Assembly (NCBI GenBank): GCA_036554285.1 | Contig: DATBNO010000117.1 | Location: forward strand, 12,289 to 76,288 | DNA: 64,000 nt | Reading direction: 5' to 3' | DNA from: JADGGM01 sp025449955 | GTDB taxonomy: Bacteria; Gemmatimonadota; Gemmatimonadetes; Gemmatimonadales; Gemmatimonadaceae | Notes under the pieces: model-generated | Databases searched by the model: none | What the model was told of the DNA's origin: nothing | Seen by the model: the letters and a program-made list of their open reading frames with translations, nothing else | Shown: positions 15,482-25,319 of the stretch, piece after piece | Numbering within the stretch: position 1 is the stretch's first letter | Layout of the letters: every line of letters begins with the position of its first letter | Position numbers and translations under genes: made by a program

Positions 15482-17773
15482 CTAGCGGGCGGCCTCGGAG
15501 GAATCGATCGCGCACGTCAGCACGCCCGGAGCAGGCTCGCTATCGCGCATGAGAAGATCGATCTGCGACCCTCGATCCGCAAGCGCGCTCTCGATGGATC
15601 CGCCTAACAGGGCGCCCGCGACCTCGGCGCGCGCGGTTCCATAGGGTGCGAGCATCGCCCAACGCCACGCGTCCTCGGCGGCCAAGGCCGTGCCGCGCTC
15701 GCGCATGATGCCCGACGCGCGGGCGCGCGCAGCGAGCTCGACCAGGCGTCGTCGGGCCGCCGTCAACTGCTGCTCGCGATCGCCGGCCGCATTGCCGCAT
15801 CGCCCGCCATCGACGATCGCAATGACCGAGTCGCGAACGCCGCGCACCGGCGCGACGAGCGAGGCGAGCGACGCGGAGCTGTCGATGCCGGTCGTGTCCA
15901 ACGGCACCTGGAGGACACGCCGCACCAGGTCGTACGGCGTCAGCACCCGGCCAGGGCCGTACCGCGTCAAATACCAGTCGCGCGTCGAGCGCGGCGGCGG
16001 CGCGACATCATCGAGCACGCTCACGAGGGCGGACCCGGCCTCGCCGGTGACATCGGGCGGGGTCACCGTGACGTAGCCGGTGAAGAGGTCATCCTGCACC
16101 GACGAGAGATAGCCGTTCATCCGCCCTTCGCGCGCCAACGACACGGCCACGAACCAGTCGACACTGCGCGCGAACACCTCCGTTGGGCGCATGCTCAACA
16201 CATCGCGATCATCCGGATCGACGGCCGTGAGCGACGCCGCGGTGAGGCCGCGAAGCGATGCGGCCAACTGGCCGCCGCGCGCATCGCGCACGGCGCGATC
16301 GGTGGCGTAGTCGCCGCGCACGGCGTAGCGACGCTCCGCGGCCTGCCAGTCGAGATCGTGTGCGATCTCGTGCGCAATGGTGCCGGCGCTCGTGGCCGAC
16401 GGCAGATAGATGATGCGGTGCACCGGATCGTGCAGAGCGAGTGCAACGCCGCGCAGCGGATTCTCGCCGAAATGGATACGTAGTCCCGTGAGATCGAGCG
16501 ACGGCAACACACGATCGAGATCGGCCAGCGCCGAGCCGAGCATCGCACGATAGTAGGGACGCCACGCCACGGGCACGCTGCCATCGAAGGTCACCGCCGT
16601 TAGGCCGTAGCGGTCGGTGAGCTGCGCGTCGGTCGGAGCCGGATCGCCGGGATACCACGGCGTTTCCTGCGCATACGCGCGGAGCGCGACGGCGGCGGCG
16701 AGCGTCGTCCGGGCGACCGCGATTCCAGGAGCCTGCTGTGCGACTAACGAACGCTCGGCGGCGAATCCCTCTTCGCCGCGCGAACGATACAGGAATCGCA
16801 TGCGCGCCGTGTGCGCGCCGCTCTCGCCGCCGGGCTGGCGGAGCAGATCATCGCGATGCGTCCACATCGCGACGACGACTGGCGTCTCGGGCGGACGCGC
16901 GTGGCCCAACGCGAGGCGCTCCAATTGGCCGGCCGCGAGTCCGAGCAGCGACGCGCTCGAATCGAATTGGATTTCCTTCAACGGCTGACCCGACGCCTTG
17001 CGCAGCTCGTCCTGAAGACCGGGCGTAAGGCGCATGGCCTCGAGCTCGACATCCGGAGGCAGACGCTCCATGAGCGGCTGCTCGACTCTGAACCGTCGCT
17101 CGCGACGCCAGGCCTGCAGAAGCGCCAACGGATCCGCGTCATCGCGCCACGCGGCGCGCAAGAGATCGTTGACGTCGCGCTTGGCGAGCTCGCGATCACG
17201 GACGAGCGCCGCCGCCTGCGCCGCAATGTGCGGCGCATCGCTGCGCAAACGATGCTCCGCTGCCGCGAGCGTATACGCGAGGCGCACGGCCAACTCCCCC
17301 GCGCGCGGATCGTGCGCATCGCGGATGGTGCGGTCGATGAGCGCGTACTGCTGTTCGCCATCGGGAGCGCTCACGAGGGACACGCTGTCGGTGAGCGAGT
17401 CGAGCGCAATCGGGTTCACGTGATCGGCGTTGCCGTCGAGCGTGCGGGCGAGCAGCGCCCACGCAACCGAATCGCGAGACGCGACAGCCAGGCGCGGATC
17501 GCCCAACGCATAGTCGATCAATCGAAATGGACCGCCGAGACCGAGGCGCTGCCGCTCGAGATAGCCGAGCGCTACGACATGCTCGGAGTCGGCGCCGGAC
17601 AGCATCTGCGATGGCGGATGCGCAATCAGCCGCTCGGCGTACGCGCGACCCGAGCGCAGTTGCCCCGCGATCTGCGGACCAACGGCGATGCGCTCACACG
17701 CGCCGGCGACGAGCACCAGCGCGCCAAGCACGACGAGAGCGCGAACGCGACTGAAATGGAGCGGCGGGATCAT
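15482..17773 (-). CDS. Putative lipoprotein with HExxH zinc-protease motif
   Basis: 763-residue protein beginning with a lipoprotein signal (VVLGALVLVAGAC, lipobox Cys at about residue 26), so it is probably anchored in the envelope. Most of the sequence is helical and unrecognised. The clear motif is GTIAHEIAHDLDW (near residue 460), an HExxH zinc-binding site, with TEVFARSVDWF downstream offering a candidate third ligand Glu. This looks like a metalloprotease of a family I cannot name. It lies in the reverse unit with the RDD-SpoIIM fusion and faces the MoxR cluster, suggesting a shared envelope role. Protease activity is an inference from the motif only. Confidence 0.72.
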   Translation of the reverse strand: MIPPLHFSRVRALVVLGALVLVAGACERIAVGPQIAGQLRSGRAYAERLIAHPPSQMLSGADSEHVVALGYLERQRLGLGGPFRLIDYALGDPRLAVASRDSVAWALLARTLDGNADHVNPIALDSLTDSVSLVSAPDGEQQYALIDRTIRDAHDPRAGELAVRLAYTLAAAEHRLRSDAPHIAAQAAALVRDRELAKRDVNDLLRAAWRDDADPLALLQAWRRERRFRVEQPLMERLPPDVELEAMRLTPGLQDELRKASGQPLKEIQFDSSASLLGLAAGQLERLALGHARPPETPVVVAMWTHRDDLLRQPGGESGAHTARMRFLYRSRGEEGFAAERSLVAQQAPGIAVARTTLAAAVALRAYAQETPWYPGDPAPTDAQLTDRYGLTAVTFDGSVPVAWRPYYRAMLGSALADLDRVLPSLDLTGLRIHFGENPLRGVALALHDPVHRIIYLPSATSAGTIAHEIAHDLDWQAAERRYAVRGDYATDRAVRDARGGQLAASLRGLTAASLTAVDPDDRDVLSMRPTEVFARSVDWFVAVSLAREGRMNGYLSSVQDDLFTGYVTVTPPDVTGEAGSALVSVLDDVAPPPRSTRDWYLTRYGPGRVLTPYDLVRRVLQVPLDTTGIDSSASLASLVAPVRGVRDSVIAIVDGGRCGNAAGDREQQLTAARRRLVELAARARASGIMRERGTALAAEDAWRWAMLAPYGTARAEVAGALLGGSIESALADRGSQIDLLMRDSEPAPGVLTCAIDSSEAAR

Positions 17774-17916
17774 CGTACCTGCGAATACCCACGAAGAAAC
17801 GTGGAGTTGCCGCGCGCCGAGGCTCGAGGCTGAAGAGCCACTATTGAGGGGAGACGAGCAACCCGGGCGGGCGTCATGCGACAGGAGGGACGCGACCTGT
17901 CTTACATTAGTACTGC

Positions 17917-18948
17917 GTGAGCAATGAACAAGTGCGCTACCTCACGGTTGACCCCGACCGACCGGACGCCCAGATCGTGCGGCGGGCGGGAGATGTGATA
18001 CGGCGCGGCGGCCTGGTCGCATTCCCCACCGAGACGGTGTACGGCCTTGGCGCAAACGCTCTCGACGCAAGCGCCGTCGCCAGAATTTTCTCGGCGAAGG
18101 GCCGACCAACCTACGACCCGCTGATCGTACATGTGTTGAACGCGGCGGGAGCACGTTCGGTTGCGCGTGCATGGCCGGAAACCGCGGAACGTCTCGCGGC
18201 GGCGTTCTGGCCGGGGCCGCTGACGTTGGTCGTGCCCAAACAACCTGTCGTGCCGGACATCGTGACGGCCGGCCTGGACACCGTTGCGCTTCGGGTGCCA
18301 TCGCACGCCGTTGCCCGTGCAATCCTGAAGGCAGCGAGCGTGCCGGTCGCCGCACCCAGCGCGAACCGATTCACAGAAGTATCACCGACGCGAGCCGAGC
18401 ACGTGGCACGCACGTTGGGCGATCGCGTGGATCTGATCATCGATGGCGGCCCAACGACGATCGGGATCGAGTCGACCGTGGTGGACGTGTCCGGTGAGCG
18501 ACCCACGGTCTTACGGCCGGGGACGATTCCGGTTCCCGATCTGGCCGCCGCACTCGGCGCGTTAGACATCGCGGTGGCGACCGGCGACGGCGGAGGCGCG
18601 ACGGCGCGTCCGTCGCCGGGGATGTTGGACCGGCACTACGCGCCGCGCGCGCGGCTTCATCTGTTCGACGAACGGTCGCGGGGGTACGCGGCCCGGTTGG
18701 CGGTCGAGCGCGCGGCAGCCGCTGACACCGTGGGCGCGATGCTGCTGACCGGGTTGGATGCGCCCGTGCGCCATGCGCTCGCGATGCCTAACGAGCCGGC
18801 CGGCTACGCTCGCGCGCTCTATCACGCGCTGCACACACTCGACGCGGCGGGGTGCGACCTGATATTCGTGGAAGCGGTACCGGACACGCCGGCGTGGGCA
18901 GGCGTGCGCGACCGCCTGGTCCGCGCTGCCCGCCCGGCCGAAGTCTAA
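17917..18948 (+). CDS. sua5: L-threonylcarbamoyladenylate synthase (Sua5/TsaC family)
   Basis: 343-residue enzyme making threonylcarbamoyl-AMP from Thr, bicarbonate and ATP, the first step of tRNA t6A37 modification. The YrdC domain (about 15-215) shows GGLVAFPTETVYGLG, KGRPTYDPLIVHV, and S-A-N-R in PVAAPSANRFTEVSPT. After PSPGMLDRHYAPRARL comes the extra C-terminal Sua5 domain, so this is the long Sua5 form rather than the short TsaC. GTG start at 17917. A -10-like TACATT lies only about 10 nt upstream, so the transcript may be nearly leaderless. Convergent with the kinase gene (7-nt gap). Confidence 0.95.
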   Translation: MSNEQVRYLTVDPDRPDAQIVRRAGDVIRRGGLVAFPTETVYGLGANALDASAVARIFSAKGRPTYDPLIVHVLNAAGARSVARAWPETAERLAAAFWPGPLTLVVPKQPVVPDIVTAGLDTVALRVPSHAVARAILKAASVPVAAPSANRFTEVSPTRAEHVARTLGDRVDLIIDGGPTTIGIESTVVDVSGERPTVLRPGTIPVPDLAAALGALDIAVATGDGGGATARPSPGMLDRHYAPRARLHLFDERSRGYAARLAVERAAAADTVGAMLLTGLDAPVRHALAMPNEPAGYARALYHALHTLDAAGCDLIFVEAVPDTPAWAGVRDRLVRAARPAEV

Positions 18949-18955
18949 CGGTCGC

Positions 18956-19921
18956 TTACGCCGTGCGTGCGCCGCCCACCAGCCGGCGGAACGCGCGGCC
19001 GATTCGCGACGAGCCCGCGCCGCGATCCAGCGCCTCGGCCAATTGGCGGCCGTACTGCCAGCGCTTGTCCAGCTGCTTGTCCAAGCACCGCTCGACCGCC
19101 GCAATCAGATCGCGCGGCGCACCGGGCGCCAGCGACGCGAGCGGCGGCACCGGCGAGAACATGTGCTTGGCCGTGATCTCGGCGAACGACTCGCCAGTGA
19201 ACGGCAAGCGGCCGGCGAGCATCAGATAGCCGAGCACGCCGAGTCCGTAGAGATCGCTGCGGCCATCGAGATCGGCCTCACCCACCGCCTGCTCCGGCGA
19301 CATGAAGTGCGGCGTGCCGAACGCACAGCGCAGCTCGGACGGGCGCGGATCCCACGACCGACGGCGCGCAACGCTGAAGTCAGCGAGCAGCGCGCGTCCC
19401 GTTTCCCGATCGACGAGCACATTCTCCGGCTTGAGGTCGCGGTGCACCACGCCCTGCCCGTGCGCATAGTCCAACGCACGCGCGATCTGAATGAGCACCA
19501 GCCGCGCCTCCTCGGGCGACAGCCGGCCCTGCGCGCGAATGCGGTCGCCTAACGAATCGCCCGGTACGTAGCGCATGGCCATGTACATCACGCGCGCCGT
19601 CTCGCCGAACGCGTAGAGCGGCACGATGCCCGGGTGCTCGAGCTGTGCCGAGAGCCGGGCTTCGGCGCGGAAGCGCTCCCGCGCATCCTCGCGCGTGCGC
19701 AGATCGTTGCGCAATACCTTGAGCGCAACGTGGCGATGCAGCGCGACGTCGCGCGCGAGATACACGGCTCCCATTCCACCGCGGCCCAACGGGCGAACCA
19801 CCTGGTACTGGCGCGTGAGCTCGCGCGCCACGAGATCGCGTTCGATGTCCGGGGTGCCGCGCTCGAGCGTCGGCGTTAGACGGGGACCGCGGACAACGGA
19901 ATCGAGTACGAGCGCTTCCAT
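18956..19921 (-). CDS. Soluble Ser/Thr protein kinase (PknB-like), DFS variant
   Basis: 321-residue Hanks-type kinase without a transmembrane segment or sensor domain. Motifs: glycine loop GRGGMG (47-52), ATP-anchoring Lys68 in HVALKVL, catalytic loop HRDLKPEN (160-167), metal-binding D181 in a DFS triplet where DFG is standard, and activation-segment end GTPHFMSPEQ. All charged catalytic residues are present, so it is probably active despite the Gly-to-Ser change at 183. The substrate is unknown; Ser/Thr kinases of this kind are numerous in Gemmatimonadota-like genomes. The promoter should lie in the 295-nt gap to its right. Confidence 0.92.
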   Translation of the reverse strand: MEALVLDSVVRGPRLTPTLERGTPDIERDLVARELTRQYQVVRPLGRGGMGAVYLARDVALHRHVALKVLRNDLRTREDARERFRAEARLSAQLEHPGIVPLYAFGETARVMYMAMRYVPGDSLGDRIRAQGRLSPEEARLVLIQIARALDYAHGQGVVHRDLKPENVLVDRETGRALLADFSVARRRSWDPRPSELRCAFGTPHFMSPEQAVGEADLDGRSDLYGLGVLGYLMLAGRLPFTGESFAEITAKHMFSPVPPLASLAPGAPRDLIAAVERCLDKQLDKRWQYGRQLAEALDRGAGSSRIGRAFRRLVGGARTA

Positions 19922-20216
19922 GCAATGCTCTTAGTCGAAGTGGACGGATGAGCCCAACTATAGGTAGCCCATATGAAAGTACCGGGCCAACGCGATCAGC
20001 TATCTAAGTTGTTGCTCTACTTACTGTTACAGCTGCACCAGCCAGCCGATTCGACGCGTCGCTGTCCGGAAATGGGACTGTTCGTGCCGAGAATGGAACG
20101 GCGTGCGTACAACCATCCCGCGTACTTGGAATTGGATGATGGAATCGGCGATTTGGTTGCTTCGAGCGCGCGCGATGGCGCCCGAGCGTGACTCGATCGT
20201 GACCGCGGCGGCCACG
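19922..20216. other. Intergenic region between hybrid kinase and Ser/Thr kinase genes
   Basis: About 295 nt with noticeably lower GC than the flanking genes. On the minus strand a -10-like TATAGT lies roughly 40 nt before the Ser/Thr kinase start, without a convincing -35. A 72-codon forward ORF (19973-20191) is open but has no homology I recognise, no ribosome site and no conserved feature, so I do not call it a gene. Confidence 0.4.
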
Positions 20217-22148
20217 TCAGCCGCGCAAAACTTCTCGCGCTTTCGTTAGGAGTTCCTGCGGTGTGAACGGCTTCTGCAGGAACGGGCGGCCCTTGTCGAG
20301 AATCCCCTGTCGGATCACGACGTCGTCCGTGTAGCCGGACACGAACAGGATCTTGGACGAGGGCCGCGCCGATGCGAGACGCTCGGCGAGCTCGCGGCCG
20401 CCCATCTCCGGCATCACGACATCGGTGATGACGAGATCGACATCGCCGCCATGGCCCGTGGCCACGCGCATCGCATCCTTGCCGTGACGCGCTTCGAGCA
20501 CCGCGTACCCGTGGGTCTCGAGCACCCGCCGCATGAGCGGGCGCAGCGACTCGTCGTCCTCCACCAGGAGCACGGTCTCGTTTCCGTTAGGCGTGGAGGC
20601 CGGATCGTCGGTCCGCGGCCCGGCAGCGGCGTCGCCCACGGCCAGGCGCGGAAGGCAGATGTCCACCGTCGTCCCGCGTCCCGGCGTGCTGCGCACGACG
20701 ACGTCGCCGTCACTCTGTTTGACAATGCCGTAGACGGTCGCGAGACCAAGACCGGTGCCCTGCCCCAATCCTTTAGTAGTGAAGAACGGCTCGAAAACGT
20801 GCCCCAACGTTTCGGCGCTCATCCCGATGCCGGTGTCGCGCACGGACAGTGTCACGTAGCTCCCCGGCGGCAAGCCGAGTCCGTCGTCGAGCTCGTGGCC
20901 GGTGCGCATCACGTTGTCGGTCTCGATGAGCAGCACGCCGCCGTCGGGCATCGCGTCGCGCGCGTTGACGGCGAGGTTCATGAGCACCTGCTCGACCTGA
21001 CCGGGATCGGCGCGCACCCAGCACGACTCGGGCGCCAGGTGGATCACGAGCTCGACGTCTTCACCGATGAGCCTAACGAGCATACGCTCCATCTCGGCGA
21101 CGGTGTCGTTGAGATCGAGCACGCGCGGTTGGAGCAGCTGCTTGCGGCTGAAGGCGAGCAGTTGCCGCGTGAGCGCGGTGGCGCGATCGGCTGACTTCTG
21201 AATCTCGCGCGCGTCGATGGCGCGCGGGTCATCGGGCGGCAAGCCATCGCGCAGCAACTGGCTGTAGGTCTTGATGGCGGTCAGGATATTGTTGAAGTCG
21301 TGCGCGATGCCGCCGGCGAGCCGTCCGACGGCTTCCATTTTCATCGCATGACTCAACTGACCCTCGAGCTGCTTGCGCTCGCTGATGTCCACCACGGCGA
21401 TGCCGGTGCCGAGGAGCCGCTGGTCCGGCGTCCTAACGGGATAGGCGCTCACCAACCATGAGCTCGCGCGACCGAATCCCGTGGGCCGCACGTCGTCGAG
21501 CTCAAAGGCGACCATCGGCTGTCCCGTCTCGATCACCTTGTGCAACGTCGATTCGAGGCGACTGGCCAGCACCGGGAGCGCGTCGTGCAACGGGCGGCCC
21601 GCGTGACCGCCGTCGCCGACACCATTCATCTCGGCGAGGACGCGATTGACCAGCACGCAATTGAAGTCGCGATCGACGTACGCGAAGCCGACGGGAGATG
21701 AGGCGAGCAGCGTGTCGAGCACCGCGAGCGCCTCTTGGCGGCGACGCGCGAGCAACACCGCGCTCTCGCGATCGATCGCAGCTTCGGTCGCGATGCGCGC
21801 CAGCTCGGATTCGCGCACCTTGGCCGCGTCGCGCGAGCGACGGATCATGGCCACGCCTTCTGACAGGAGGCCGAACATCACGAGGCGCGAGACGAAGCCC
21901 CACACGCTTGCCGTCTCGCGAAAGCCCGGGACGTGTACCAGCCACGTGAGACCGGCTGCACCGAGGATCGCACTGAGGAGACCTGCGATGCGACCGCGGC
22001 GCCACGTGCAGAGTGTGATCGCAGCGCCGAAGACGAAGAACGCCGTGGGGTGCGCCAGCAGCTCGGACGCGCGACCAACGAAGATCGCCGCACCGATCCA
22101 CGCGAGCGTTTCGGCGTACGGTACAAGCGCACGCACGGCCGTGAACAT
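20217..22148 (-). CDS. Hybrid sensor histidine kinase with C-terminal receiver
   Basis: 643 residues. Four or five hydrophobic segments at about 10-115 (MFTAVRALVPYAETLAWIG onward), a PAS domain (about 165-290; SSPVGFAYVDRDFNCVLVN), the H-box GGIAHDFNNILTAI typical of hybrid kinases, and an ATPase domain (N-box NLAVNARDAM, TGIGM, GTGLGLATVYGIV). A receiver domain ends the protein (VLLVEDDESLRPLM, phospho-acceptor in VITDVVMPEMGG, Lys in QKPFTP). Phosphate would pass His to Asp within the protein, then to an unlinked partner. ATG 22148 is chosen for a GGAAGAG ribosome site; an in-frame ATG at 22175 is an alternative. A TATATT box lies upstream on the minus strand near 22271-22276. Confidence 0.92.
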   Translation of the reverse strand: MFTAVRALVPYAETLAWIGAAIFVGRASELLAHPTAFFVFGAAITLCTWRRGRIAGLLSAILGAAGLTWLVHVPGFRETASVWGFVSRLVMFGLLSEGVAMIRRSRDAAKVRESELARIATEAAIDRESAVLLARRRQEALAVLDTLLASSPVGFAYVDRDFNCVLVNRVLAEMNGVGDGGHAGRPLHDALPVLASRLESTLHKVIETGQPMVAFELDDVRPTGFGRASSWLVSAYPVRTPDQRLLGTGIAVVDISERKQLEGQLSHAMKMEAVGRLAGGIAHDFNNILTAIKTYSQLLRDGLPPDDPRAIDAREIQKSADRATALTRQLLAFSRKQLLQPRVLDLNDTVAEMERMLVRLIGEDVELVIHLAPESCWVRADPGQVEQVLMNLAVNARDAMPDGGVLLIETDNVMRTGHELDDGLGLPPGSYVTLSVRDTGIGMSAETLGHVFEPFFTTKGLGQGTGLGLATVYGIVKQSDGDVVVRSTPGRGTTVDICLPRLAVGDAAAGPRTDDPASTPNGNETVLLVEDDESLRPLMRRVLETHGYAVLEARHGKDAMRVATGHGGDVDLVITDVVMPEMGGRELAERLASARPSSKILFVSGYTDDVVIRQGILDKGRPFLQKPFTPQELLTKAREVLRG

Positions 22149-22377
22149 CGGTCTGCTCTTCCGCTCGCCTTCCATATGTAGATGCGTCAGGCCCGGGGGA
22201 GGTCTTCGAATCGACGTCGGATGGTAGGCGCCCGCGCGCGGAAGTCGCGCAGCACGGAGGCTGGTTGAGCGGCAATATACCGCATGCATTCGCCGAGCGC
22301 TCCTCGGTGCCGGAGACGGGCACTAGGTTTCGCGAAAGCGGCGGACATTGACCGCGTATTTCACTGCGGAGATCGGC

Positions 22378-25224
22378 ATGTCTTCAGGTGTTTGCAGATT
22401 CGCGGTCGCGCTCGGCGTACTAGCGATGGGCACGATCGGCGCGACGGGCGTACTGGCGCAGGACTCGTCGGCGCGGGCGCCGTCGCTCTCGGCGCCCATT
22501 CCCGTCGACCCGAATGTGACGACCGGCGTGCTGCCTAACGGGCTGCACTACTACATTCGCGTGAACCACAAGCCCGAGCACCGCGCCGAGCTGCGGTTGG
22601 TGGTGAACGCCGGATCGGTTCTCGAGGACAGTGCGCAGCGCGGGATCGCGCACCTCGTGGAGCACATGTCGTTCGGCGGCACCACGCACTTCAAGCGCGA
22701 AGCGTTGGTGAACTATCTGGAGTCGACCGGCGTGCGATTCGGCGCCGACCTCAACGCCGGGACGAGCTTCGACGAGACGGTCTATCAGCTCACGGTGCCG
22801 ACCGACAGCGCGAAGCTCTTGCAACGCGGCATTCAAATTTTGGGCGACTGGGCCGGCGGCGTCACGTTCGACACCGCGGCGCTGAGGCGTGAGCGGCGCG
22901 TCGTGACGGAAGAGTGGCGTCTGGGCCGCGGCGCCGGCCAGCGCATCGAGGACAAACAATTCCCCGTTTTGTTTGCGAACTCGAGGTACGCTCGCCGCCT
23001 TCCGATCGGCGATCCACACATCATCGCGACGGCGCCGCGTTCAGAGCTCCTACGTTTCTATCATGATTGGTATCGACCAGATCTCATGGCGGTGGTCGTC
23101 GTCGGTGACTTCGACAAGACGCAAGTCGAGCAATGGGTGAAGCAAGATCTGGGATCCGTGCCCGAACCCAAGTCGCGTCCCGATCGCGTGGTGTATCCAG
23201 TGCCCGACCACGACAGCACGTTGGTGTCCGTGGTGACGGATCCGGAAGCGACGACGTCGCGAGTGACGATGTACTTCCTGCAACCGGTGCGGCGCGACAG
23301 TACGGTAGGCGACTATCGCGAGGCGTTGGTGCGCGGCGTCTACAACGACATGTTGGATGACCGGCTCGCCGAGATCACCCAGCGACCGGATGCGCCGTTC
23401 CTGAACGCGGCGTCCGACCAGGGGAGTTTGATCCGGTCCAAGGACGTGTACGAGCTCTCCGCGCTGGTCAAAGACGGCGGCATTGCACGAGGGCTGCGCG
23501 CGGTCCTAACGGAAGCAGCGCGCGTGGAGCAGCACGGCTTCACGGCCACGGAGCTGGCGCGCGAGAAAGCGAACATGCTTCGCGCGACCGAGCAGGAATA
23601 CGCCGAGCGCGACAAGACACCGTCGGAGGTGTTCGTCTCGGATTACGTGGACAACTTCCTCGACCACACGTCGATGCCGAGCGTGGCGCAGGAGTTCGAC
23701 CTGATGCGGGCGCTGCTGCCCGGGATCACGCTGGACGAAGTGAACGCGCTGGCCAGCAAGTGGCTGTCGGGCCGCAGCCGCGTGATCACGGCGAGCGGTC
23801 CGAGCCGGGACAGCGCGCTCATGCCTAACGGAGCGGAGCTGGCGGCGATGGCCGACAGTGTGGAGCACACGTCCGTCGTCGCGTACGTCGACTCCGTGGC
23901 CAACGCGCCGCTGGTGGCGCAGGCGCCGGCCGCTGGTCGCGTGGTGTCTTCGCGCAGCATACCCGCCGTGGGGGTCACCGAATGGACGCTGTCGAACGGC
24001 GTGCACGTTTTGCTCAAGCCGACCACCTTCAAGGACGACGAGCTGTTGTTCCGAGCGTTCGCCCCCGGCGGCACGTCGCTCGCCGACGACTCGGTGCTCG
24101 TGCCGGCGCAGACGGCGAGCGACGTCGTGGACGCGAGCGGCGTGGGCGCCTTCAACGCGACCGAGCTCGAGAAGGCGCTCGCCGGCAAGACGGTGTCCGT
24201 CGACCCCTACGTCGGCAGGTACGAGCAAGGGGTGACCGGCGGCGGTTCACCGCGTGATGCAGAAGCGATGTTCCAGTTAGTCTATCTGTACTTCACGGCG
24301 CCGCGCGCCGACACGGCCGCGTTTCTGGCGTATCAAACGCGCATGAAAGAGTTGCTCGCCAATCGCGGCGCGAGTCCGGCCTCGGCGTTCTCGGACACGA
24401 TTCAGACGACGTTGTATCAGCACAACCCGCGGCTGGCACCGCCCACCAGCGCGACGTACGCGAAGATGAATCTCGGCGAATCGATGGCGTTCTATCGCGC
24501 ACGGTTTGCGAACGCGTCCGATTTCACGTTCCTCATCGTGGGCAACATCGACACGACGGTGCTCAAGCCGCTCATCGAGCGCTACATCGGCGGCCTGCCA
24601 TCGTCGAACACGCATCAAGCGTGGCGCGACGTGGGCATCGACTTCGCACGGGGGGTGATCCATCGCGACGTGCGCCGGGGTGCCGAGCCCAAGAGCAACA
24701 CGGACATCATTTTCACCGGTCCGCTCACCTTTACGCGGCACGCGGTGTACGAGCTGCAAGCGCTGGAGGATGTGCTCGAGATCAGATTGCGCGAGCGTTT
24801 GCGCGAGCAGCTGGGCGGAACGTACGGCGTGAACGTGAGCGCGATTCCGTCGCAGTTTCCGCGCGCGCGCTACGAGATCGCGATCACGTTCGGCTCGGCG
24901 CCCGAACGGGTGAGCGAGCTGGTGCGCGCGGCGCACGCCGAGCTCGATTCGATCAAGACGTATGGGCCCACGGCTGCCGACATCGAGAAGGTTCGCGAGA
25001 CCGAGCTGCGCGAGCGGGAAACAGGGCTCACGCAAAACGGCTTCTGGCTAACGGTCCTGCACAGCTATCTGTACAACCAGTGGAACCTCGACGAGATTCC
25101 CGCGTTCACGGATGAGGTGCACGCGTTGAGCGCCGACGCGGTGCGCGATGCGGCGCGGCGGTATCTCGATGATCGGAACGTGGTGCAAGTGTCGCTCTAT
25201 CCAGAGTTAGGCGCGAGCCGGTGA
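22378..25224 (+). CDS. M16 family zinc peptidase (PqqL/pitrilysin type), secreted
   Basis: 948-residue exported peptidase. The signal peptide lies at 1-28 (FAVALGVLAMGTIGATGVLA). The inverted zinc motif HxxEH is in HLVEHMSFGGTTHF (about residue 92), with the downstream Glu expected in the following helix. The protein repeats the M16 fold twice (N-terminal active half, C-terminal inactive half from about 535, WTLSNGVHVLLKP). Two-halved M16 enzymes form a chamber that degrades short peptides; here it would act in the periplasm. ATG 22378 is chosen over upstream in-frame codons because it starts the signal peptide and has GGAG 8 nt upstream. A DUF3857 protein gene follows 95 nt later. Confidence 0.93.
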   Translation: MSSGVCRFAVALGVLAMGTIGATGVLAQDSSARAPSLSAPIPVDPNVTTGVLPNGLHYYIRVNHKPEHRAELRLVVNAGSVLEDSAQRGIAHLVEHMSFGGTTHFKREALVNYLESTGVRFGADLNAGTSFDETVYQLTVPTDSAKLLQRGIQILGDWAGGVTFDTAALRRERRVVTEEWRLGRGAGQRIEDKQFPVLFANSRYARRLPIGDPHIIATAPRSELLRFYHDWYRPDLMAVVVVGDFDKTQVEQWVKQDLGSVPEPKSRPDRVVYPVPDHDSTLVSVVTDPEATTSRVTMYFLQPVRRDSTVGDYREALVRGVYNDMLDDRLAEITQRPDAPFLNAASDQGSLIRSKDVYELSALVKDGGIARGLRAVLTEAARVEQHGFTATELAREKANMLRATEQEYAERDKTPSEVFVSDYVDNFLDHTSMPSVAQEFDLMRALLPGITLDEVNALASKWLSGRSRVITASGPSRDSALMPNGAELAAMADSVEHTSVVAYVDSVANAPLVAQAPAAGRVVSSRSIPAVGVTEWTLSNGVHVLLKPTTFKDDELLFRAFAPGGTSLADDSVLVPAQTASDVVDASGVGAFNATELEKALAGKTVSVDPYVGRYEQGVTGGGSPRDAEAMFQLVYLYFTAPRADTAAFLAYQTRMKELLANRGASPASAFSDTIQTTLYQHNPRLAPPTSATYAKMNLGESMAFYRARFANASDFTFLIVGNIDTTVLKPLIERYIGGLPSSNTHQAWRDVGIDFARGVIHRDVRRGAEPKSNTDIIFTGPLTFTRHAVYELQALEDVLEIRLRERLREQLGGTYGVNVSAIPSQFPRARYEIAITFGSAPERVSELVRAAHAELDSIKTYGPTAADIEKVRETELRERETGLTQNGFWLTVLHSYLYNQWNLDEIPAFTDEVHALSADAVRDAARRYLDDRNVVQVSLYPELGASR

Positions 25225-25319
25225 GCGTTCCCGGCGGCCGGCCGTGACCGGCACGCCGCGCCGGCCGTCTTCGACCATAGTGGTTCAGCACGTTTCCTTC
25301 ACCGGCGCTGCCTCAGTCT

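Noticed and set aside
19973..20191. 72-codon forward ORF in the gap between two kinase genes
   Set aside because: No ribosome site, no recognisable domain; probably chance in a less GC-rich spacer.
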